Of a stretch of 17,176 nucleotides of DNA, positions 1 to 6,593 are shown piece by piece (the stretch's first letter is position 1; every line of letters begins with the position of its first letter). Where the stretch lies: the NCBI GenBank assembly GCA_902476665.1, contig CABSEO010000008.1, positions 1-17,176 on the forward strand, read 5' to 3'. The DNA is from an uncultured Emergencia sp. (GTDB taxonomy: Bacteria; Bacillota; Clostridia; Peptostreptococcales; Anaerovoracaceae). The notes under the pieces were generated by a model. The model saw only the letters and a program-made list of their open reading frames with translations, was not told the origin of the DNA and did no database searches. Position numbers and translations under genes: made by a program.

Positions 1-998
1 CTCCGTCTTTCACTTTCATCTGCGGATTTTCCGGATTCTCAATATCAGTTTTTTCTTCCAGCAGCTCTGCTATACGACGGGCAGAAGCGATAGAAATAGT
101 GATCATAACAAACACCATAGACAACATCATTAAGCTTACGAGAATCTGCATTGCATAGGAAAACAGCGCTGTCAGATCTCCTGTGGTCATTCCTAATGCC
201 GAATTATTTCCACTTGCCACGATAGCCTTAGCCCCAATCCATGAAATCAGAATCATGCAGCTGTACATGAAAAACTGCATAATCGGGGCATTAAAAGCAA
301 TGAATCTCTCTCCTTTCGCAAAGTCCTCATAAATTCTTTTCGAAATTCTTTTGAACTTGCTGATTTCATAATCTTCTCTGTTAAATGATTTGACAACCCG
401 TATTCCCCTGACATTCTCCTGCACCACATTGTTCAGTTCATCAAACACGGTTAAAAATTGGATTTACCTTCTCAATGATAAGAAGAAGCAGCACAGCCAT
501 GGCAGGAATCACCCCAAGGAAAATCCACGCAATGGTCTGGTTGATCCGAAAAGAAACAATCATTGAAAAGGCAAGCATAACCGGTCCTCGAACTGCCATT
601 CTAATCAGCATCTGATAGGCATTCTGAATATTTGTTACATCTGTGGTCAGACGAGTCACGATGGATGCCGTGGAAAACTTGTCAATATTGGAAAAAGAAA
701 AAGTCTGAACATTATCATACATATCCTGCCGGAGATTTGCAGAAAATCCTACTGCTGCACGAGCTGCGGTATGAGCGCACAGAACACCGGTAAGAAGTTG
801 AAAAGCAGCAAGTAAAAGAAGAATGATACCGTATCGCAAGACCGCATTCATATTTTCCAGCTCAATACCTTCATCAATTACTTTTGCCATGCACAGCGGA
901 ATCAGTATTTCAAACGCTGCTTCCAAAACAGAAAGCAGCACTGTTGTCACAGAGCCCTTTTTGTTCTCTCTCAAGCTCCCTGCAAGAGTTTTAATCAT
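1..998 (-). pseudogene. ABC exporter, transmembrane part; frameshifted and cut by the left edge
   Basis: Type I ABC exporter half (MdlB/LmrA-like), expected to pump a drug or lipid-like substrate across the membrane as part of a dimer. The start at 998 follows AGGAGG (1005-1010) with a 6-base gap. The first 185 residues give the N-terminal helices and the stretch FSNIDKFSTASIVTRLTTD typical of this family. The frame stops at about 441 just after NPIFNRV. The next frame continues at once with DELNNVVQENVRGIRVVKSF and stays open to the window edge through the rest of the membrane domain (...IASARRIAELLEE). Relatives have a few more residues at the junction, so a deletion of about 11 bases between two TTTGAT copies is the simplest cause. 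The ATPase domain would lie outside the window. The gene sits downstream of the MarR gene on the same strand and has its own operator-like palindrome. Confidence 0.85.
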
Positions 999-1015
999 CC
1001 AAATCCTCCTCTCTA

Positions 1016-1029
1016 TGTAGCACGCTACA
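1016..1029. promoter_or_regulatory. Operator-like palindrome before the ABC gene
   Basis: TGTAGCACGCTACA is a perfect inverted repeat (TGTAG, 4 bases, CTACA) lying 5 bases upstream of the Shine-Dalgarno of the ABC gene. It matches in arms and spacing the palindrome at 1771-1784 in front of the MarR gene. Inferred to be a MarR-family operator. A second overlapping palindrome, ACACT-TT-AGTGT, occupies 1027-1038. Confidence 0.6.
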
Positions 1030-1043
1030 CTTTAGTGTCTGAT

Positions 1044-1065
1044 AAAAGCCGGTAGCCCGGCTTTT
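1044..1065 (-). terminator. Hairpin between the MarR and ABC genes
   Basis: AAAAGCCGG, a 4-base loop and CCGGCTTTT form a perfect 9-bp stem. Read on the minus strand it ends in TTTTATC, like a weak intrinsic terminator or attenuator after the MarR gene. With the operator at 1016-1029 it suggests the ABC gene can be expressed from its own start. Confidence 0.45.
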
Positions 1066-1313
1066 CACCTTTTTATAATAGGAAATATAGGCATTCCAAT
1101 TTCCACATATGTTCCAGAAAGTTCCTGTAAAGCATCGTACCTGCAGGCATTATGAAAAGGTCAGCTTCGCCCATTCTGTTCAGCGGCCAGTCCTATTTGA
1201 TATTTCCCGCATAATAAAGGCACCATAATTCTGAAGTTCCGTGCCGTTTTACAGCAAATCAACGGCAGGTCTCATGAAACAATACCCCGACCTGCACAGG
1301 CTGCCTGATGCCG
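1066..1313. other. Intergenic stretch with no recognisable gene
   Basis: Between the MarR stop codon and the hairpin at 1044-1065. Short open stretches exist on the minus strand, but none has a ribosome binding site or a family I recognise. I see no further structured element. Confidence 0.4.
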
Positions 1314-1748
1314 TTATTTCTTTATTTTATCCTCGAGATTTCTGCAAATCGTCATAAGGGTGGTTCTCAGATGCTCTACCTCCTCATCAGACAGAGATGA
1401 AAGCATGATATTCTCAATATTGGCGATACCCTCCTTCATAGCAGCTCCCAGAGCTGCCGCCCGGTCTGTCAGTCTGACAATCTTGTTCCGTCTGTCCTGC
1501 TCATCAATCCAGCTGACCAGATGACCATTCTGTTCCATCCGAGAAACGATGCCTACTACTGTAGGGTGAGAGACTCTCAGAAAAAGCTGTATCTCCTTCT
1601 GCGTAGCCTGCCCGCCCTTATCCTCCAGAAACGCCATCACTCGGCTCTGAGTCAGCGTCAGATTATATGCTTTCAGATCAGCATCAGCTATTACCTTCAG
1701 CCGATCGTTGATATTCTTCATCAGATATCCAATATCTTTCTTTTCCAT
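1314..1748 (-). CDS. MarR family transcriptional regulator
   Basis: 144-residue winged-helix regulator of normal MarR length. The recognition helix region is about residues 48-72 (TQKEIQLFLRVSHPTVVGIV). The wing contains the conserved DxR-type motif DEQDRRNKIVRLT (82-94), and the flanking helices at both ends would make the dimer interface. Such proteins usually repress a neighbouring efflux gene and their own promoter, and release DNA when they bind a small ligand. Here the downstream gene is an ABC exporter. A TTGACA-17-TAATAT promoter precedes the gene and a palindrome covers its likely transcription start, which fits autorepression. The ligand cannot be told from sequence. Confidence 0.93.
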   Translation of the reverse strand: MEKKDIGYLMKNINDRLKVIADADLKAYNLTLTQSRVMAFLEDKGGQATQKEIQLFLRVSHPTVVGIVSRMEQNGHLVSWIDEQDRRNKIVRLTDRAAALGAAMKEGIANIENIMLSSLSDEEVEHLRTTLMTICRNLEDKIKK

Positions 1749-1770
1749 GACTCTTCCGCCTTTCTAAAAG

Positions 1771-1784
1771 TGTAGCATACTACA
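1771..1784. promoter_or_regulatory. Operator-like palindrome at the MarR promoter
   Basis: TGTAGCATACTACA, a perfect 5-4-5 inverted repeat, starts 1 base downstream of the minus-strand -10 box, over the expected transcription start. It shares both arms with the palindrome at 1016-1029. Inferred to be the MarR protein's own operator. Confidence 0.65.
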
Positions 1785-1785
1785 T

Positions 1786-1814
1786 ATATTAGCACCCTTC
1801 CAAAACAATGTCAA
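1786..1814 (-). promoter_or_regulatory. Sigma-A promoter of the MarR gene
   Basis: On the minus strand, TTGACA (1809-1814), a 17-base spacer and TAATAT (1786-1791). A consensus -35 box with a near-consensus -10 box, placed about 40 bases before the MarR start codon. Confidence 0.75.
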
Positions 1815-1928
1815 GCGATGTTTTAAATCTGTTGAAAACAACATCTCTCAATACGGCACGAATTCACCTTATAGCTGCTGATTAGATGATTTCAGTTTTT
1901 TCATAGCACCCTTTTTATAAAAGTACAT

Positions 1929-1991
1929 AACAAAAGTGCGGACATTTTCCGAAATCCGTTCCTGTTTGTCCGGAAAAGCCGCACCTTTGTT
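1929..1991 (-). terminator. Terminator hairpin after the adhesin gene
   Basis: Long imperfect stem. The outer arms AACAAAAGTGCGG (1929-1941) and CCGCACCTTTGTT (1979-1991) match at 12 of 13 positions. Inner arms are TTTTCCG (1945-1951) and CGGAAAA (1971-1977). On the minus strand it ends in CCGCACTTTTGTT, a T-rich tail about 65 bases past the adhesin stop. Confidence 0.55.
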
Positions 1992-2055
1992 CTGATTTAT
2001 ATAGGTATCCGTATTTTCAGCTACCGTTTACTTTTTCAGGTTTCTATCAGACTCT

Positions 2056-5000
2056 CTACCTGCTTTTTCTTCTAAGTCTTACAGAAACCCCCAGGGCACC
2101 GGATGCGGTAACTGCCAGAACAATCCACATTCCAATGCTCTGACTGTCTCCAGTCTGCGGAATATCACTGCCAGTCTGTTCATTCCTGTTGGTATCATCG
2201 GACACATTGTTATCTGTGTCATCATTGTCATCCGTTCCCGGCTCATCTGGATCCACCGGATTGTCAGGATCCTCAGGGTCCACCGGCTTATCTGGGTCTT
2301 CCGGGTCTTCGGTTTTCACATCATCGTTGACAATGGTGGCTTTGCTTCCACTTTTCATAATGGATGCAGTAAAGTTTTCAGGAATATCCACTTCCATCAC
2401 CGTATATTCTCCGGAATAAGGCAATCCATACCATGTATATTGCCAGTCTTTTTCCGATGTCAGCTCAATCGGTTCACCATATGGCTGACCATTTCTCAAA
2501 AGCTGCACTTTCACAGAATCCGTTGCTGTTCCTCCGTCATCCAGCTTCCAGATTTTTTCGACGGAAAAATACTTATACAACGGTGTTGGCGGAACATCAG
2601 GTGTATGAGTATTGGTGATGATAAACCCTGACTGCATGTCCCCGGAAACTTCTGCCGTATATCCTTCAGGTACATTCACTTCTTTGACAGTGTAATCAAT
2701 TTTCACACCGTTTTCATTTACTGGCAGTGCTGTAAACACTCCCGTCCACTGGTTTTCTTCATTCAGGATAACGGTTTCTCCTGAAACCGGCTCTCCATTC
2801 TTGTACAGCTGCACCGTAATATTATCCGGCCTACTTCCATCCCGATCATTTTCATCGTCCCACTTTTTTGATACAGTAACACTGGTTTCACCCGGTGTGT
2901 AGCTGTTGGTTATATTATATCCGTTATAGGTCGTAACATAATCCGCAACTGCTTCTTCTGTAATACTGTAGGTAATTTTTTTTCCATCCTCATACTTAAG
3001 AAGTCCGGCAAAGGTCCAGCTCCAGTTATCTGAAGCAGTCACTGTTTTCGTATCTTCAACGGCTCCGTCTTTCAACAGATGAACTGTAATGCTGTCCGGT
3101 CTTTTACCATCCTGATTGTTTTCATCCTGCCACGTCTTGCTGCCGCTGACAGTAACTACTTCGGATGTATGTGTGTTGGTGATAGTAAATCCGTCATTAA
3201 CATTTCCAGTAATTTCTGATGTATAGCCTTCAACCGCAACTTCTCTGATACTGTAGGAAATGGTTTCTCCCTCTGCATCTGCTGCGGCAATATTCTCAAA
3301 TGTACCGGTCCAGTTAACCTCTTCATTTAGAGTAAGTTCCTGACCCTCCACAACTTCTCCGTTGGCCAGAAGCTGCACAGTCACACTTTCCGGTCGTATG
3401 CCATCACGATTATTATCATCATTCCATACTTTTGTCACATTTACCGAGATACTTTCAGGTTCTGTCTTCCTGTTGATGATGTAACCGTTTTTAATTGCTG
3501 AATCTGTTTCTCCATATGCCACGGTAACTGTCTGATTGTCAGATTTCACATATCCATCGGGAACTGAAGTTTCTTCAAGGTAATAACTATGTCCTGACGG
3601 AATATTTTCAAAGGAAACCTTTCCCGTCTCAGGATCATTTTCCGCAGTCAGCTTAAACTCAGCATTATCAGCAGCAGTTAATGTAAACTGTGCGGTTTCC
3701 GCGCCGCTGCCCTGCTCAAACTGCTTTTCAAAACTCAAATCACCTGCAAAACCTTTTACCGACGGAATATTAAAATATGCGGTTCCATTTCTGTAACTTG
3801 TCCCTTGTGCGCTTTCTTCAGTAATCAGATATGTCAGACCGGTTCTGCCGTTTGTCCCATAGTAGGTATCCGGACTATAATTCTCAGACAGAGTGTTTAA
3901 TCTGATTCTGTACTTTAAGGTATATGTTGTGACTGTTGCACCATTTTCTTCAGTTTCTACACCTCTGGTACTATTTTTAATATCCCAGGTAATCACACCG
4001 TCCTTTTCTTCAAATTCATTTACAGGACTGGCTTCCGTCATAAATTGTTCAAACTGAATATTTTCTCCCATGGGATCAGTAACAATCCAGGCCTGCGCTT
4101 TCATCTCAATAATTTCAATAATTTTTTTAAAGATTTCGGACAGTTTCTCCAAATCTTTATCATCAGCGGAGTAAGTTGTAAAACCGCAGTCTTCTGCAAG
4201 CCATCGTGCACCACTCTTTTTCTCCAGAGAACAGTTCCTGGACTTACAATCGATTCTTTCATCACCTACATACACCGCATAAGTGCCAATGCCTTCAGAC
4301 TTTAGTGTCTTAGCTGTTTCTTCCACATCTGTATGACATTCGCAAGTAGTGGAGCTTCCGTTTCCTGCCTGATCAGCACAGTAACTTCCAAACAGGCTCC
4401 ACGTCCAGGGACAGATAACTTTCAGTTCCGTCTCATATTTAGATTCTGAACTGTCTTTAACACCAAAAGTCGGATTGCCGTCTGTTAAAAGAATGATGTT
4501 CCTGTTCTCAATATCTGGTGAAAGACTATTGAGCAGATTTCTTCCCAGCATTATTCCTGCTTCTGTGTTTGTTCCTCCGGAAGCTTCTAATCCTTCAATC
4601 ACATCACAAAATCTGTCTGCACTGTCTGTCGAAAGATTTGCCGCATCCGTCCAGGACTGAACCGTCTTTGCCCCGTCATACCCATCGTCTCCTGAGTATC
4701 TGACAATGGCAATCTTTCTTTCTGCACCTTCAGCTGCAAAATCGTTGATAAAAGTCTGTGCCGCTTTTTTTGCACTTTTTATCCGCTCACCGGCCATACT
4801 TCCGGAGCAGTCAATCACAAGTACAGCAGCAGCATCAGGTGAAGAAGTGATGTTCTCAATTTTCTCCTGAGTAGACACTTTTAAGGTCACATCAAAAACA
4901 TTTTCTTCCGAAGTGCTTCCAATGATTTTGTCAACTTTCACTTTTCCATCCTCATAACTCTGCTCTGTCTCATCTGCGGATAAATCGGGGACTCCGGAAA

Positions 5001-5163
5001 CAGGAAGACCGGTACCGTCATCAACTTCATAATAAGCGCCGATCTGCACATTAGATGAATCCTGCGATACATCCTGCTCATCACCGCCTTCTGCGAAAAT
5101 CATAAATGGCATATAGCACGAGATTACAGCCACTGCCAAAAGTATCGCAAAAAACTTTTTCAT
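2056..5163 (-). CDS. Sortase-anchored VWA and Cna-B repeat surface adhesin
   Basis: 1035-residue cell-wall adhesin, resembling pilus-tip proteins of Gram-positive bacteria. The start at 5163 is chosen because AAGGAGG (5172-5178) precedes it by 8 bases and it begins a signal peptide (MKKFFAILLAVAVISC..). An upstream in-frame ATG at 5247 would run through the inverted repeat and hide the signal peptide. Domains: VWA at about 110-360 with MIDAS residues D118-x-S120-x-S122, T198 and D228; a SpaA-like domain at 472-568; Cna-B modules at about 571-666, 668-757 and 759-855 with KxW...DG.RP and ITN ends (likely isopeptide Lys/Asn), and a more divergent one at 862-947; a Pro/Asp/Glu-rich wall stretch at 951-978; sorting signal IPQTG at 1001-1005, a hydrophobic segment and RRKSR. 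The VWA domain carries a cysteine-rich insertion (251-326). Expression is probably controlled by the invertible element just upstream. No sortase gene is visible here. Confidence 0.93.
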   Translation of the reverse strand: MKKFFAILLAVAVISCYMPFMIFAEGGDEQDVSQDSSNVQIGAYYEVDDGTGLPVSGVPDLSADETEQSYEDGKVKVDKIIGSTSEENVFDVTLKVSTQEKIENITSSPDAAAVLVIDCSGSMAGERIKSAKKAAQTFINDFAAEGAERKIAIVRYSGDDGYDGAKTVQSWTDAANLSTDSADRFCDVIEGLEASGGTNTEAGIMLGRNLLNSLSPDIENRNIILLTDGNPTFGVKDSSESKYETELKVICPWTWSLFGSYCADQAGNGSSTTCECHTDVEETAKTLKSEGIGTYAVYVGDERIDCKSRNCSLEKKSGARWLAEDCGFTTYSADDKDLEKLSEIFKKIIEIIEMKAQAWIVTDPMGENIQFEQFMTEASPVNEFEEKDGVITWDIKNSTRGVETEENGATVTTYTLKYRIRLNTLSENYSPDTYYGTNGRTGLTYLITEESAQGTSYRNGTAYFNIPSVKGFAGDLSFEKQFEQGSGAETAQFTLTAADNAEFKLTAENDPETGKVSFENIPSGHSYYLEETSVPDGYVKSDNQTVTVAYGETDSAIKNGYIINRKTEPESISVNVTKVWNDDNNRDGIRPESVTVQLLANGEVVEGQELTLNEEVNWTGTFENIAAADAEGETISYSIREVAVEGYTSEITGNVNDGFTITNTHTSEVVTVSGSKTWQDENNQDGKRPDSITVHLLKDGAVEDTKTVTASDNWSWTFAGLLKYEDGKKITYSITEEAVADYVTTYNGYNITNSYTPGETSVTVSKKWDDENDRDGSRPDNITVQLYKNGEPVSGETVILNEENQWTGVFTALPVNENGVKIDYTVKEVNVPEGYTAEVSGDMQSGFIITNTHTPDVPPTPLYKYFSVEKIWKLDDGGTATDSVKVQLLRNGQPYGEPIELTSEKDWQYTWYGLPYSGEYTVMEVDIPENFTASIMKSGSKATIVNDDVKTEDPEDPDKPVDPEDPDNPVDPDEPGTDDNDDTDNNVSDDTNRNEQTGSDIPQTGDSQSIGMWIVLAVTASGALGVSVRLRRKSR

Positions 5164-5217
5164 TATTCTTTCCTCCTTCAATGTATTCTCATGCTTTTCA
5201 TCCTCTGTAAGCCAATG

Positions 5218-5240
5218 GACAAAATCCGTATTTTGTCTCA
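5218..5240 (+). repeat. Left inverted repeat (IR-L) of the invertible element
   Basis: 23-bp sequence identical to the reverse complement of 5505-5527. It has a near-palindromic core: GACAAAAT, a 4-base centre CCGT, then ATTTTGTC, followed by TCA. Two facing half-sites around a short centre is the layout of a tyrosine-recombinase crossover site. It lies 54 bases upstream of the adhesin ATG, in what would be its 5' leader. Confidence 0.9.
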
Positions 5241-5331
5241 GCACCATGCTGCTGCAGATCGCTTAAGACACTGATCTCAAATAAAAAAGCAGAAGATCCT
5301 CAGGTGGAGAGAATTCTTCCGCTTATATTTC

Positions 5332-5396
5332 AAAAAAAAGGCACGGAAACAACGACTTTCACAGTTTTGGAATTCTGCTGTCCTTCTTTTCGTGCC
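5332..5396 (-). terminator. Minus-strand terminator inside the invertible segment
   Basis: Arms GGCACG (5340-5345) and CGTGCC (5391-5396) extend to an imperfect 17-bp stem (14 of 17 matched). On the minus strand the stem is followed directly by eight T residues (5332-5339). In this orientation it would stop transcripts leaving the recombinase gene before they reach the adhesin. After inversion the T tract would be on the wrong side for that. Confidence 0.7.
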
Positions 5397-5433
5397 CGCA
5401 TACACCTGTATCTGTGTTTTTTTCGTTTTTATC

Positions 5434-5462
5434 TTGTCCCTAAAATAAAAGAATGCTACAAT
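5434..5462 (+). promoter_or_regulatory. Promoter inside the invertible segment
   Basis: TTGTCC (5434-5439), a 17-base spacer and TACAAT (5457-5462), preceded by TGC as in an extended -10 box. A further TATAAT lies at 5479-5484 without a clear -35 box. It points toward IR-R and the recombinase's 3' end, away from the adhesin. Confidence 0.75.
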
Positions 5463-5500
5463 AATAGCACTTATGTACTATAATCCATTTCTGTTTACAT

Positions 5501-5539
5501 CCGGTGAGACAAAATACGGATTTTGTCTACGGTTTTTTT
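5501..5539 (+). terminator. Terminator formed by IR-R and a fixed T7 tract
   Basis: CCG (5501-5503) can pair with CGG (5530-5532) around the AGACAAAAT/ATTTTGTCT stem of IR-R, and seven T residues follow at once (5533-5539). The T tract lies outside the invertible segment, so only transcripts leaving on this side would meet a complete terminator. It would end the outward transcript after about 70 bases. Confidence 0.55.
5505..5527 (-). repeat. Right inverted repeat (IR-R) of the invertible element
   Basis: Perfect 23-bp reverse complement of 5218-5240. With its flank it makes a perfect 9-4-9 palindrome (AGACAAAAT, ACGG, ATTTTGTCT). It starts 30 bases beyond the recombinase stop codon. Confidence 0.9.
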
Positions 5540-5556
5540 ATTTCTCTTTATACCTT

Positions 5557-6407
5557 TCAGCTGACCAAATTCAGTCGTTCCAGTTCTTTAATATGTTCCT
5601 TCTCTGTAGTCTGCAAATAGATTCTTGTCGTATCTATGCTGCTGTGCCCCAGCAAATCCGCCAGTTTTGACAAATCCCTGCTGACTTTATAAAAAGTTCT
5701 TGCGAACAGATGCCGCAGATTGTGAGGAAAGACCTTTTCCGGTTCAACTCCTGCTGTTTTACTCAGTTTCTTCATTTCCGCCCAGATCTGTTTTCTTCCT
5801 AAATCTTTTCCAGAAGCGGTTACAAAAATCGCCCCTTTTTTTATCTTTTTTTCCTGGCATACTGCATCAGTTTGCGGCAGAGTTTTAAAGGAAGAAGAAC
5901 AGTACGGATTTTCCCTTTCAGAGTAATTTGGGCTCTCCCCTTTTCTGCGGCTTCAACGGTCAAATATTTTACCTCTGAAACACGAAGTCCCGTACTGCAG
6001 ATGGCTTCCATCAGAAGTGCAAGTCTTATGTTACCCGTCTGATACGCTGTTGCCACCAGTTTTTTATAGTCTTCCCTGGTCATCTCCTTCTCTCTTTTTC
6101 TAAAAGTATTCCGCTGCACTTTCAGAAACCGGATACGACAGTCCTCTCGTCCCAGAAAACAAAAAAAACGATTTATTGCCGCAATCATAGAATTGATCGT
6201 GGAAGGTCTGTATTCACGATCCACAAGTGATTGTTTCCAAGCTGCCACAGCTTCTTTCGACAGACTTCTGTAATTTCCTTCTTTCTCCTGCCAGGCGGCA
6301 AAACATTTTACATCCCTCAAGTACTTCTCCACTGTACCTCTACTCCGTTCTTCACTCTGCAGATACTCAGCAAATGCTTTAAGCTGTTTCTGATCAATTT
6401 TTATCAT
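5557..6407 (-). pseudogene. Tyrosine recombinase (likely invertase for the adjacent switch), split by a -1 frameshift
   Basis: Phage-integrase family recombinase. Start at 6407, with AAGGAG (6415-6420) 7 bases before it. The first frame (188 residues) has the SAM-like DNA-binding domain and catalytic R142 (CSTGLRVSEV) plus the beta-hairpin Lys (LKGKIRTV, 164-166). It ends in ARKKR and a stop at 5841 because a run of seven A residues (near 5850, minus strand) is one short of the frame. The other frame continues with IKKGAIFVTASGKDLGRKQI and then HNLRH, LLGHSS and RIYL. In the joined 283-residue protein this gives H229, R232, H255 and nucleophile Y264, so the whole catalytic set is present. The -1 shift could be a mutation, slipped-strand phase variation, ribosomal or transcriptional slippage on the A tract, or a sequencing error. 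Its 3' end abuts the inverted repeats, so the switch is its likely substrate. Confidence 0.85.
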
Positions 6408-6532
6408 AAAATCACTCCTTTCATTACAAAATCCATGTTATCTTTATTATCTCACTGCAGAGCAAAAAAACTCTCATTTCAGTTTTTGAAAGTAAACTCT
6501 GCAGATTTAAAAAATCCAATCCAAAGCGACTC

Positions 6533-6561
6533 TTGCCAATTCACGGGAAATAAAGTATGAT
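6533..6561 (+). promoter_or_regulatory. Promoter of the cation-transporter-like gene
   Basis: TTGCCA (6533-6538), a 17-base spacer and TATGAT (6556-6561). Transcription would start near 6568, which argues against the in-frame GTG at 6570 as start codon and for ATG 6594. Confidence 0.65.
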
Positions 6562-6593
6562 AGGTTCAGGTGCAGAAAAAAAGGAGTGAAATT

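Larger units (their letters stand above)
5241..5504. other. Invertible promoter segment (phase switch), OFF orientation here
   Basis: 264 bp between two identical inverted repeats, next to a tyrosine recombinase gene and upstream of a surface-protein gene. It contains a TTGTCC-17-TACAAT promoter on the plus strand, pointing away from the adhesin, and a minus-strand terminator. Inversion at the repeats would put the promoter on the minus strand with its -10 box at about 5283-5288, giving a leader of roughly 110 bases to the adhesin ATG. No good promoter toward the adhesin is visible in the present orientation. Repeats, promoter and terminator are seen directly; inversion is inferred from the arrangement. 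Confidence 0.8.

Noticed and set aside
5164..5247. Upstream in-frame start (ATG 5247) that would add 28 residues to the adhesin
   Set aside because: It lacks a ribosome binding site, runs through the inverted repeat and would place 28 polar residues before the signal peptide. ATG 5163 has AAGGAGG at 8 bases.
5300..5370. Possible minus-strand promoter toward the adhesin (TTGTTT with AATATA)
   Set aside because: The boxes are poor and lie inside the terminator stem and T tract, so it is probably chance.
6424..6436. ACAAAATCC upstream of the recombinase, resembling half of the inverted repeat
   Set aside because: Only nine bases in AT-rich DNA and no facing half-site; not enough to call a third recombination site or operator.
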